From: an uncultured Halioglobus sp.
GTDB taxonomy: Bacteria > Pseudomonadota > Gammaproteobacteria > Pseudomonadales > Halieaceae
Direction: 5' to 3'
DNA length: 7,545 bases
NCBI GenBank assembly: GCA_905480565.1
Contig: CAJQQW010000456.1
Coordinates: 1-7,545 of the forward strand
Shown: positions 1-5,790 of the stretch, piece after piece
Numbering within the stretch: the first letter of the stretch is position 1
Layout of the letters: each line of letters opens with the position of its first letter
The notes under the pieces: generated by a model
What the model was told of the DNA's origin: nothing
Databases searched by the model: none
What the model saw: only the letters and a program-made list of their open reading frames with translations
Position numbers and translations under genes: made by a program

Positions 1-1633
1 GTGAGCCCTTCACATCGTTGCGTAACAGATGCATATCTGCCTTGGCCAGCGAGAGTCCCGGTGCTTGCACGTCGGTGATGTCCAGCGTCCAGTCCAGTTC
101 GAGGCTGGGAACCAAACCGAGGTATTCAGGGAGGGCCACACCCTTGCTGGCGGTCTCGGACGTTGTGTCAAACAGAAATCCCAGACGCAACGTCGCTCCG
201 GTGAGATCCAGCGTCAGCTTGCGCCCCTGTCCCGTACCCGAGAGTTCGGCGGTGCCCTCGAAGTGGCCCTCGCCGATGTCTATTTTCAAATGCTCGAGGG
301 CGAATACGGTGGGGGTGCTGGCCAGTACGGCCTCCAGTTTGACGGGCGTTTCGCTGGCGCCGGAATGGCTGCCACCCAACTCAACGTGGCCGTCAAGGGA
401 ATACAGCAGCGTGCCCCAGGTGGTGCCTTTGCCTGCAAGCTGTGTGCTGCCATCGTCCCAGTGCCAGTCGGTGTCGGCGAAAAAGGGGCCGATGCCGCCT
501 TCACCGGGTCTGGCGTGGACTGCCGCGTCGAGACTGACTTCCCATCCCGCCGCAGAGCTGCCGATCGCCAGTTTGCCAGAGAGGTTTGCCTTGGGGCCTT
601 CAAGCTGCAGAGAATCTACGCGCAGTCCGTTTGCATCCAGGGTGAAGTCGAGTGTTGTGTCGCGCACGGCCTCATCGTCGATCGCAAGTTTACCTATCTG
701 CAGTCGCCCCTTGTGCGGCCACAGATTTAGTGCAGGCACAGGGCTGGCCAAAAATGTCTCCGCCGTCTCTGCGGGGCCTGGTGATTGATAGGCCGTGATA
801 AGATCTTTCAGGTTGCTCACCTGCAGTTGTTCAAGTCGGCTGTCCGACGTGTCGGGCAAGCGCCACGCGTCAGTGCCTGAGGCCTGCATATTCAGGCGTG
901 TGCCGGCGGCGTCCAGCGTGGCTTTCAGGGTGTAGGCAGGGCTCTTCCCGGGCGAAAGCGCAGCGCTCAAAGAAAACTGTGAGTGCTCTGCCTCCTTTAT
1001 CACGCCCGTAACGTCGATGTTCACAGCGTTCAGCGACAGCAGGGCATCCAGTGAGGCCAGCGCTATTTTATAGGCGGCTGTGCCACCGGCGCGCTCGTCA
1101 TGCCACTTGATCTTCAAGCCCCCGTCCGCATCGCGCGTCCAGTGCGCATTGACTACAGGGTAGGCATCGCCGCTGTCTGTGATATAGCGGCCGCTGTTCA
1201 GAGCAAGCTTCTTGGGAATCCAGGGGTCAAGAAAATGGTAGTCGTCAGGCAGGGGTTTGCCCGAGCTTGGCCAGCGAGAAAGATTCAGCGTCAGGTCATC
1301 GGCGCTGACATGCCGCAGCCGTACTTTGCCGACCAGCAGGTCTGTTATTACCACCGAAACTTTCACCTTGGTCGCGACAACGCTGGGTTTCTCCGGGTCG
1401 CCCATCACCAGCCGTGCGCTGGTGGCGCTCATTTTCAATAGATTGGCGTCGATGGGCGCAAGGTCCACCGGCAGACCCAGTTGGCGGGTAAGCAGGGGGC
1501 CGAGCTGCTGGTCGAGCAGGCTCGCCGCAAACCGGTTGCCCCACAGTGCCAGTGCACCGAGGCCGAATAACACAAGGGATACGATGACAAAACGTTTCAC
1601 AGACGTAAGGACCTGAAAGTAGAGGTGGGTCAT
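1..1633 (-). CDS. AsmA-like envelope protein, N-terminal part (cut by window edge)
   Basis: This reading frame stays open from an ATG at 1633 to the left edge, giving 544 complete codons with no stop, so the C-terminus lies outside the window. Residues 1-13 are a short basic N-terminus and residues about 14-32 are one hydrophobic segment, which suggests an inner-membrane anchor or uncleaved signal. What follows is a long soluble region rich in alternating hydrophobic and polar residues and in short LxLxxL-type strands (for example around residues 100-118). That is typical of AsmA/TamB/YhdP-type proteins, which form long beta-rich bridges and are linked to lipid transport or outer-membrane homeostasis. 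The family call is inferred from this architecture, not from a catalytic motif. The start is uncertain. The ATG at 1633 has no clear ribosome binding site, and a GTG at 1600 would give the compact N-terminus VKRFVIVSLVLFG. An upstream terminator suggests it is transcribed separately from smpB. Confidence 0.72.
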   Translation of the reverse strand, partial: MTHLYFQVLTSVKRFVIVSLVLFGLGALALWGNRFAASLLDQQLGPLLTRQLGLPVDLAPIDANLLKMSATSARLVMGDPEKPSVVATKVKVSVVITDLLVGKVRLRHVSADDLTLNLSRWPSSGKPLPDDYHFLDPWIPKKLALNSGRYITDSGDAYPVVNAHWTRDADGGLKIKWHDERAGGTAAYKIALASLDALLSLNAVNIDVTGVIKEAEHSQFSLSAALSPGKSPAYTLKATLDAAGTRLNMQASGTDAWRLPDTSDSRLEQLQVSNLKDLITAYQSPGPAETAETFLASPVPALNLWPHKGRLQIGKLAIDDEAVRDTTLDFTLDANGLRVDSLQLEGPKANLSGKLAIGSSAAGWEVSLDAAVHARPGEGGIGPFFADTDWHWDDGSTQLAGKGTTWGTLLYSLDGHVELGGSHSGASETPVKLEAVLASTPTVFALEHLKIDIGEGHFEGTAELSGTGQGRKLTLDLTGATLRLGFLFDTTSETASKGVALPEYLGLVPSLELDWTLDITDVQAPGLSLAKADMHLLRNDVKGS

Positions 1634-1652
1634 GGTAGCAGCGCGCCGTGCA

Positions 1653-1686
1653 GCATGCCACGCCGCATTGCGGCTCTGGGGCATGC
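1653..1686. repeat. Nested inverted repeat upstream of the AsmA-like gene
   Basis: The outer arms GCATGCC (1653-1659) and GGCATGC (1680-1686) are perfectly complementary. Inside them GCCGC (1662-1666) and GCGGC (1670-1674) form a second hairpin with a three-base ATT loop. There is no T-run on either side, so it is not an intrinsic terminator. It lies 20 to 53 bases upstream of the likely start codon of the AsmA-like gene and would fold in that gene's leader if transcription starts upstream. A role as leader structure or protein-binding site is possible but unproven. Confidence 0.4.
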
Positions 1687-1777
1687 GCGTGCAGTGGCAG
1701 TGTGCCAGTGTAAATATGGCCGGCGAGCGGGTATCCGGTGCCGGGTAGATTCAGGTGGAGACAAGGGCGTTTAAAGG

Positions 1778-1828
1778 ATAAAAAAGAAAGCCGCAGTCGG
1801 TGAGCCTACGGCTAACCGATCGCGGCTT
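1778..1828 (-). terminator. Strong rho-independent terminator, minus strand
   Basis: AAGCCGC at 1788-1794 pairs with GCGGCTT at 1822-1828, and TCGGT (1797-1801) pairs with ACCGA (1815-1819). Together they make a 14-position stem with one A-C mismatch and one G-T wobble. Inside it AGCC (1803-1806) and GGCT (1810-1813) form a small apical stem with a TAC loop. Read on the minus strand the stem is followed by TCTTTTTTA, a good U-tract. The plus strand has no T-run after the stem, so the terminator acts on minus-strand transcription. It lies 265 bases beyond the smpB stop codon and 145 bases before the AsmA-like start. It therefore ends either the smpB transcript or a separate small RNA. Confidence 0.8.
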
Positions 1829-2092
1829 GTACTGGTTGTGCTAGCCCCTGCGGGTGGTGGTGCGCACCACTGCCCGTGGGGCACTTTCCTCCATGGGAAA
1901 GTATGGCGGTAGTTACCGTATAACAATGTGCAAACGTCCCGTTGCGAAACGAACTGCCCCGATGTGGGTGAGTCAGCCTTGCGGCATCTGCAGTCTTAAA
2001 TATGGTCGCGATCCGTGAAAAGCGCAAAGTATTCTATAGATCAAGTGTGCATAACATGGCGTCGCTTAAGACGAACTCGATCCGGTCTGGTT
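1829..2092 (-). other. Intergenic stretch, possible structured RNA or long smpB 3' UTR
   Basis: No credible protein gene was seen here. The longest frame, about 71 codons from a TTG on the minus strand, has no ribosome binding site, resembles no family I know, and ends inside the terminator loop. The stretch is rich in local pairings: 1844-1882 (see separate entry), ACTTTCC/GGAAAGT (1883-1889 with 1896-1902), and CGGT/ACCG (1907-1910 with 1915-1918). A small CGTT/AACG stem near 1935-1950 and GCC/GGC around 1976-1985 add to these. Together with the minus-strand terminator this would fit a small RNA ending near 1778, or a processed 3' end of the smpB message. It lacks tmRNA landmarks such as the CCA-ending acceptor and T-arm sequence. 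I could not find a convincing promoter for a separate transcript. Confidence 0.35.
1844..1882. repeat. Long imperfect hairpin with a 14-bp perfect palindrome
   Basis: GTGGTGCGCACCAC (1857-1870) is a perfect palindrome. It is flanked by further complementary segments, GGG/CCC (1852-1854 with 1873-1875) and GCCCC/GGGGC (1844-1848 with 1878-1882). As RNA the flanks extend the stem with small internal loops. The perfect centre could also be a dimeric protein-binding site in DNA. No known operator was recognised. Confidence 0.5.
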
Positions 2093-2575
2093 TTATTGCT
2101 TTACATTGTCCCTGACAATGCGTTGTTTTTGACGGCTCCAGTCGCGGTCTTTCTCGGTGTCGCGCTTGTCGTGTGATTTTTTACCGGTGGCCAGTGCGAG
2201 GCGAGCTTTCACCAGGTGGCCTTTCCAATACAGCTGCGTGCACACGCAGGTTTGTCCTTTTTTAGTGGTCGCATCCAGTATCTTGGCCAGCTCTTTTTTA
2301 TTCAGCAGCAATTTGCGCGTGCGGGTGGGTTCGGCCACCACATGGGTTGAGGCGGTATCCAGAGGAATAATGTGACAGCCCAGCAACCAGGCCTCACCAT
2401 TTTTCATCAGGACGTAGGTGTCGGCCAGATCCGCCTGGCCCAGACGCAGGCTCTTGACCTCCCAGCCCGCCAGTGCAACGCCCGCCTCAAAATCATCCGA
2501 CAGTTTATAGTCAAAGCTGGCGCGCCGATTGCGGGCAATCACGTTGTCGTGTTTTTTGGGTTTCTTCTTGGACAT
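2093..2575 (-). CDS. smpB: SsrA-binding protein SmpB
   Basis: This 160-residue protein binds tmRNA and brings it to stalled ribosomes for trans-translation, in the cytoplasm. Its length equals that of the E. coli protein. Visible family landmarks are the basic N-terminus [11 protein letters not shown] and the oligonucleotide-binding core with [16 protein letters not shown] (about residues 29-44). The segment [17 protein letters not shown] (about 76-92) is near-identical to other SmpBs. The C-terminal tail [16 protein letters not shown], needed to mimic an mRNA path, is intact. The start at 2575 is chosen by homology. An in-frame ATG three codons upstream (2584) has the better ribosome binding site, GAGGG at 2592-2596, and would give 163 residues. 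The frame stays open further upstream to 2689, but that extension is not conserved. The gene is divergent from the symporter. The tmRNA gene itself, which follows smpB in E. coli, was not found in the window. Confidence 0.97.
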   Translation of the reverse strand: MSKKKPKKHDNVIARNRRASFDYKLSDDFEAGVALAGWEVKSLRLGQADLADTYVLMKNGEAWLLGCHIIPLDTASTHVVAEPTRTRKLLLNKKELAKILDATTKKGQTCVCTQLYWKGHLVKARLALATGKKSHDKRDTEKDRDWSRQKQRIVRDNVKQ

Positions 2576-2582
2576 GGCGCGC

Positions 2583-2596
2583 ATTATACGGCCCTC
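2583..2596 (-). promoter_or_regulatory. smpB start region: TATAAT box and GAGGG ribosome binding site
   Basis: On the minus strand a perfect TATAAT (2583-2588) lies 7 bases upstream of the homology-based ATG at 2575, and GAGGG (2592-2596) lies just before it. If TATAAT is a -10 element, the transcript would be almost leaderless and the -35 is poor (about 3 of 6 at best). If GAGGG is the ribosome binding site, with 7 bases to the ATG at 2584, transcription must begin further upstream and TATAAT is incidental. The two readings exclude each other. I slightly prefer the ribosome binding site. Confidence 0.4.
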
Positions 2597-2659
2597 GCCG
2601 CGGGCGGGAACGTGAATCTTCCTCTTTTCAAGCACCGCCCGCTGGGGCACTCTAAGCCA

Positions 2660-2686
2660 ATGAATATTATGGCTTTTTTGAGATGA
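2660..2686 (+). other. Possible 8-codon upstream ORF coupled to the symporter start
   Basis: An ATG at 2660, with a second in-frame ATG at 2669, opens a short frame encoding MNIMAFLR. Its TGA (2684-2686) overlaps the symporter ATG (2683-2685) as ATGA. The symporter start has no ribosome binding site of its own, and no other in-frame start exists back to a TAA at 2653-2655. Translational coupling through this mini-ORF is therefore a reasonable inference. The only purine-rich element ahead of the mini-ORF is GGGG at 2644-2647, which is distant. Confidence 0.25.
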
Positions 2687-4059
2687 CAAAGGCCGTTGTT
2701 GGCCGCGCTGACCAGTGGGGTACGCGGACGACGTTTTTCCTCGCCCTGTCTGCCGCAGCCATCGGGCTCGGCAACATCTGGCGTTTTTCCTACCTCACCG
2801 GCGAATACGGTGGCGGTGCGTTTGTGATCAGCTACGTAGCGTGCCTGCTATTGGTAGCGGTGCCCCTGCTAATCGCTGAGGTCGTGCTGGGCGCCCAGGG
2901 CGGGCCTGGCCCCGTGGCTGCGATTCATCGTGCGGGCGATGCGTCGGGGTTATCCCGGGGCTGGGGGTTAGTGGGCGTGCTGGCCTCTGTCTGTGGGCTG
3001 CTCATTCTGTCCTGTCTCATTGTGGTGGCGGGCTGGTGCATGGCGTATGCCGGCTTTATGCACACCGGCGTTTTTTCATCCGCAGTAGCGGTTGAAGTAG
3101 GGCAACACTTTGCCCGTTACCTCAGCGATCCCGCCCCTCAGATGTATTGGCAAAGCCTGTTTCTGTTGATGGCCGCCGGGACCCTGGTGCTCGGGATTCG
3201 GCGCGGGCTCGCGCTGCTGGTATGGCTGGTAGTGCCACTGGCTGTCGCGCTGCTGGCCTTTCTGATCAAGTTTAATTTCGATAATGGCAACATCGAGGCC
3301 ACCGGTGATTTCCTTTTTACCACACGTATGGCGGACTTCTCGCCCCGCACGGTGTTAATGGCGTTGGCGCACGCGTTGTTCACGCTGGCTATCGGCGTGG
3401 GCACGGGCATCAGTTACGGGGCGTATGCCTCCGGGGATATTCCCCCGGGACGGTCTGTTATTGCCGTGGCGTTGTTCGACACGGTGTTCGGTTTGCTGGC
3501 AGGTATTGCGATATTCCCCGTGGTGTTCGCCAATAACCTGGAGCCGGCGGTAGGCCCGGGCCTGTTGTTTATCAGCCTGCCCTATGCCTTTGGTAACCTG
3601 CAGCAAGGTGAACTGGCCGGCACGGCATTCTTTTTGTTGATGACCGTGGCAGCCCTCGGTTCGGCGGTGGCGATCAAGGAGCCCATCGTGGCGGGCCTGA
3701 TCCGGCACCTACGACTGTCGCGTTTTACGGCTTGCCTGGTGGTGGGAGCGGCGGTCTGGCTGATGGCGCAGGCGGTGGTGGTGTCTCTCGGGCCCGGTAA
3801 CGTCTTTCCCTGGCTGGGTGGCGGCAACCTGCTCGGCTTGTTTGATATTCTCACCGCAGGCGTATTGCTGCCGGTGGTGGCATTTTTGCTCGCCCTGCTG
3901 GTGGGCTGGCGCGTGTCCCCTGAGCTGTTGCGTGACGGTTTGGCGCGTGAGTCAGATCGGTTTTTCTCGCTCTGGTACTTCCTGTTGCGGTATATTGCGC
4001 CGCCGGCGATTGCGCTGCTGCTGCTGATGTCGGCTTTGGGGGAGTCGGGAATGGTATGA
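2683..4059 (+). CDS. Sodium-dependent transporter, NSS/SNF family
   Basis: This 458-residue integral inner-membrane protein is a Na+-coupled symporter of the neurotransmitter:sodium symporter family, whose bacterial members (LeuT, MhsT, TnaT) import amino acids. TM1 carries the family signature GLGNIWRF (residues 28-35) followed by GEYGGGAF (40-47). The usual FPY after it is here FSY. TM6 has [19 protein letters not shown] (about 232-250), matching the unwound substrate-binding helix. TM8 has [11 protein letters not shown] (about 324-334), which corresponds to the second sodium site region of LeuT. About 11 hydrophobic segments can be counted, the last at about 427-452. The substrate cannot be told from the sequence; amino acids are the family default. 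It is divergent from smpB and 33 bases upstream of ratA in the same direction, so probably co-transcribed with ratA and rnfH. The start at 2683 is the only one available in frame and lacks a ribosome binding site. Confidence 0.92.
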   Translation: MTKAVVGRADQWGTRTTFFLALSAAAIGLGNIWRFSYLTGEYGGGAFVISYVACLLLVAVPLLIAEVVLGAQGGPGPVAAIHRAGDASGLSRGWGLVGVLASVCGLLILSCLIVVAGWCMAYAGFMHTGVFSSAVAVEVGQHFARYLSDPAPQMYWQSLFLLMAAGTLVLGIRRGLALLVWLVVPLAVALLAFLIKFNFDNGNIEATGDFLFTTRMADFSPRTVLMALAHALFTLAIGVGTGISYGAYASGDIPPGRSVIAVALFDTVFGLLAGIAIFPVVFANNLEPAVGPGLLFISLPYAFGNLQQGELAGTAFFLLMTVAALGSAVAIKEPIVAGLIRHLRLSRFTACLVVGAAVWLMAQAVVVSLGPGNVFPWLGGGNLLGLFDILTAGVLLPVVAFLLALLVGWRVSPELLRDGLARESDRFFSLWYFLLRYIAPPAIALLLLMSALGESGMV

Positions 4060-4092
4060 GCAGGGGCAAGCCTTTAACGTGGAGCCCAGTGA

Positions 4093-4524
4093 ATGACCAT
4101 TATTGATCGCAGTGCTCTGCTGCCATACAACGCCGGGCAGTTGTACGCACTGGTAAACGATGTAGAGAGTTACCCGTTATTTATGGACGGCTGTGTGGGG
4201 GCAGAGGTTCTCAGCCGCGGCGAAAACCAGCTGGAGGCGCGCCTTGACCTGGCCCGTGGCGGCATTCGTCAGAGCTTCACCACCCGCAACCGGATGCTGG
4301 CGGGTGAGGCGATTACACTGGAGCTGATTGATGGCCCCTTTGATGCATTTTCCGGCCGCTGGGATTTTCGTGTACTGGATGAATCAGCGTGTAAAATGAG
4401 CCTGAAACTGGAGTTTACCTTCAGCAGTGCGGTGCTCGGTCTGGCGGCTTCCAGGTTGTTTGAGAAGGTGTCCAGTAACCTGGTCGATGCCGTTGGTAGG
4501 CGCGCCGCACACTTATACGGTTAA
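4093..4524 (+). CDS. ratA: RatA family protein (START/COQ10-like)
   Basis: This 143-residue cytoplasmic protein is of the polyketide-cyclase/START fold, in the RatA/COQ10 subgroup. It opens with the conserved strand and helix MTIIDRSALLPYNAGQLYAL and the motif NDVESYPLFMDGC (residues about 22-34), which is the hallmark of the family. A glycine-containing LIDGPFDAFSGRW segment (about 78-90) and a C-terminal helix SRLFEKVSSNLVDAV (about 120-134) complete the domain. In E. coli RatA was reported to inhibit ribosome subunit association, and the mitochondrial relative Coq10 binds ubiquinone, so the physiological role is unsettled. The start has a good ribosome binding site, GGAG at 4081-4084, 8 bases upstream. 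rnfH follows after 4 bases, indicating one operon with probable translational coupling. Calling ratA-rnfH a toxin-antitoxin pair would be over-interpretation here. Confidence 0.95.
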   Translation: MTIIDRSALLPYNAGQLYALVNDVESYPLFMDGCVGAEVLSRGENQLEARLDLARGGIRQSFTTRNRMLAGEAITLELIDGPFDAFSGRWDFRVLDESACKMSLKLEFTFSSAVLGLAASRLFEKVSSNLVDAVGRRAAHLYG

Positions 4525-4528
4525 GACG

Positions 4529-4843
4529 ATGAGCGAAGACAAAACAATTACTGTGGAGGTCGCCTATGCCCTCCCCGAGAAACAGGCGATACTCGAAGTC
4601 GAGATCGTGGAGGGGGCCTCAGTGCTGGAGGCGGCACGCCAGTCCGGGATTGCCGGCAAGTTTGAAGAAATCGATCTGGACAATGCCAAGTTTGGCATTT
4701 TTGGCCATGCGGTAGCGGCCGAGCAAGTGCTGAAGGCGGGTGAGCGGGTAGAAATATACCGTCCTCTCATTGCTGATCCCAAGGATGTACGCAAGGCCCG
4801 GGCGCAGCGCGCCAAGGAGCGGCGTGAACAGGATACGCCCTAG
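4529..4843 (+). CDS. rnfH: RnfH family ubiquitin-fold protein
   Basis: This small 104-residue protein has a beta-grasp, ubiquitin-like fold. The N-terminal strands ITVEVAYALPEKQAILEVEI (about 6-25), the helix SVLEAARQSGI (about 30-40) and the final strand ERVEIYRPLIADPKDVRKAR (about 71-90) are the recognisable RnfH pattern. A basic tail rich in Arg, Lys and Glu follows. The family is named after clustering with rnf electron-transport genes in some bacteria; its biochemical role is not established. The start at 4529 is chosen because family similarity begins at MSEDKTITVEV. The frame stays open upstream to 4427, but that part is the out-of-frame image of ratA. The gene begins 4 bases after the ratA stop and has no strong ribosome binding site, so it is probably translated by coupling. 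Confidence 0.95.
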   Translation: MSEDKTITVEVAYALPEKQAILEVEIVEGASVLEAARQSGIAGKFEEIDLDNAKFGIFGHAVAAEQVLKAGERVEIYRPLIADPKDVRKARAQRAKERREQDTP

Positions 4844-4862
4844 CGCCTCGCGGGCATCGGGC

Positions 4863-4933
4863 GGCGCGCAGCGCCATTCATCAGGTCAGTGTGGTGCTGG
4901 GTATTAAGGTTCGCGCGCCCGAATTGGCGGGCG
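4863..4933. terminator. Two GC-rich hairpins between convergent rnfH and bamE
   Basis: GGCGC/GCGCC (4863-4867 with 4871-4875, loop GCA) and CGCCCG/CGGGCG (4916-4921 with 4928-4933, six-base loop) lie in the 99 bases between the convergent genes. Neither has a convincing T-run on either strand, so they may act with Rho, protect 3' ends, or do nothing. The position between converging genes is the main support for a termination role. Confidence 0.3.
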
Positions 4934-4942
4934 TTGGGAATA

Positions 4943-5299
4943 CTAGATATCGGGGTTTTCGCCGCCCCATTCGATGGGCACAAGTTCTTCTGAGCCGATG
5001 ACATCGACCAGCAGGTCCACATCGAAAATGACGGTGAGTTTCGATTGGTCCAGCACTGTCATGCCGTTGCGTTTTACGTAGATATAATCCCACCGATCCG
5101 GATTGAACGTGTCTTCCACCAGCGGCGTGCCCAGAATAAAACGCACCTGCCGCTTGGTCATGCCGGGCTGCAGCTGGCCTGCCATTTCCTGCGTGACGAT
5201 GTTGCCCTGTTCGATATCGAGGCGGTAGACACCGGGAAAGCCGAACCAACCGCAGGCGGTCAGCGTCGAGAGCGAGAGTAAAATCAGCAGTAGCCGCAT
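4943..5299 (-). CDS. bamE: Outer-membrane assembly lipoprotein BamE (SmpA/OmlA)
   Basis: This 118-residue precursor is a lipoprotein component of the BAM complex, which inserts beta-barrel proteins into the outer membrane. Residues 1-15 form a short lipoprotein signal, and the lipobox LTAC places the acylated cysteine at residue 16. The mature part has the family segment VYRLDIEQGNIVTQEMAGQL (about 24-43) and LQPGMTKRQVRFILGTP (about 43-59). After these come FNPDRWDYIYVKRNG (about 65-79) and the strand LTVIFD. All of these are typical of SmpA/OmlA domains. The acidic C-terminus after the domain is family-variable. Translation is supported by GGAAG about 9 bases before the ATG. The gene is divergent from fur with 74 bases between them, the same arrangement as omlA-fur in Pseudomonas, and converges on rnfH. 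Confidence 0.96.
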   Translation of the reverse strand: MRLLLILLSLSTLTACGWFGFPGVYRLDIEQGNIVTQEMAGQLQPGMTKRQVRFILGTPLVEDTFNPDRWDYIYVKRNGMTVLDQSKLTVIFDVDLLVDVIGSEELVPIEWGGENPDI

Positions 5300-5333
5300 C
5301 GGATAAAACTTCCACTTGTACTATGGGAATGGC

Positions 5334-5362
5334 ATCATACCTCTCCCAGACAATACAGAGAA
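5334..5362 (-). promoter_or_regulatory. Candidate bamE promoter
   Basis: On the minus strand TATGAT (5334-5339, five of six matches to the -10 consensus) is preceded by a 17-base spacer and TTCTCT (5357-5362, about three of six for -35). The start of transcription would fall near 5327, giving a leader of about 28 bases that contains the GGAAG ribosome binding site. The fur promoter must share this short divergent space, but I could not pick out one convincing pair of boxes. I saw no good 19-base Fur box, so autoregulation of fur is not supported by sequence. Confidence 0.4.
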
Positions 5363-5373
5363 GCCCCGGGTCC

Positions 5374-5790
5374 ATGGCCGAGCAAAATCAGGAACTGCGC
5401 AAGGCAGGGTTGAAAATAACCCTGCCCCGCGTAAAGATTCTTCAAATCTTGGAGGCATCCGAAGGCGGCTCCCAACACCTCAGTGCAGAAGACGTCTACC
5501 GCGCGCTGCTGGCGGCGGGTGAGGATGTCGGGTTGGCGACGGTCTACCGGGTGCTTACCCAGTTCGAAACCGCGGGTCTGGTGACGCGACACCACTTCGA
5601 AACGGGGCACTCCGTGTTTGAACTTGCCAAAGGCGAGCACCACGACCATATGGTCTGCGTGGCCAGTGGCGACGTGGTGGAATTTACCGATCCGGTGATC
5701 GAAAAGCGTCAGCACGAGATCGCCGAAGAGCACGGCTACGAACTGATGGATCATTCCCTGGTGCTCTACGTGCGTAAAAAAGAGGGCTAG
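5374..5790 (+). CDS. fur: Ferric uptake regulator Fur
   Basis: This 138-residue cytoplasmic metalloregulator is a dimer that, with ferrous iron, represses iron-uptake genes. The N-terminal winged helix spans about residues 1-82 and includes LRKAGLKITLPRVKIL (8-23) and the recognition region EDVGLATVYRVLTQFE (50-65). The dimerisation domain carries the metal-binding motif HHDHMVC (89-95) and later EKRQHEIAEEHG (110-121). Only one cysteine (residue 95) is present. The second cysteine of the CxxC zinc site seen in E. coli Fur is replaced (sequence CVAS), as in Pseudomonas Fur. The start at 5374 matches family N-termini such as ELRKAGLK. In-frame ATGs at 5323 and 5329 would add up to 17 non-conserved residues and lack ribosome binding sites. 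GAAG at 5360-5363 is a weak site for 5374. Its stop codon overlaps that of recN on the other strand. Confidence 0.97.
   Translation: MAEQNQELRKAGLKITLPRVKILQILEASEGGSQHLSAEDVYRALLAAGEDVGLATVYRVLTQFETAGLVTRHHFETGHSVFELAKGEHHDHMVCVASGDVVEFTDPVIEKRQHEIAEEHGYELMDHSLVLYVRKKEG

Noticed and set aside
18..788. Plus-strand frames of 256 and 233 codons over the left part of the window.
   Set aside because: They lie antisense to the continuous AsmA-like frame, have unlikely composition (Ser/Pro/Arg-rich) and overlap each other.
1830..1898. Resemblance of the minus strand to RNase P RNA: GGAGGAAAGT followed by GGGCAG and, about 40 bases on, CACAACCAGTACAA.
   Set aside because: The order and spacing recall the 5' third of bacterial RNase P RNA as I remember it. 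However, the upstream P2 strand, the CAGAGA-type core and the 3' P4 partner are missing, and a terminator follows at once. At most a decayed fragment, more likely chance; a covariance search would decide.
1812..2027. 71-codon minus-strand frame beginning with TTG and containing three consecutive His codons, suggestive of an attenuator leader peptide.
   Set aside because: No ribosome binding site, weak start codon, and stop within the terminator loop. The repeated CAC comes from the palindrome and gives His, Pro or Thr runs depending on frame. The downstream gene is not an amino-acid biosynthesis gene.
4093..4843. ratA-rnfH as a mobile toxin-antitoxin module.
   Set aside because: Both are core, syntenic housekeeping genes in this neighbourhood, with no sign of mobility; the toxin-antitoxin label comes from one proposed E. 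coli role.
5300..5373. Fur box in the bamE-fur intergenic space.
   Set aside because: No stretch resembles the 19-base GATAATGATAATCATTATC consensus beyond short chance matches.
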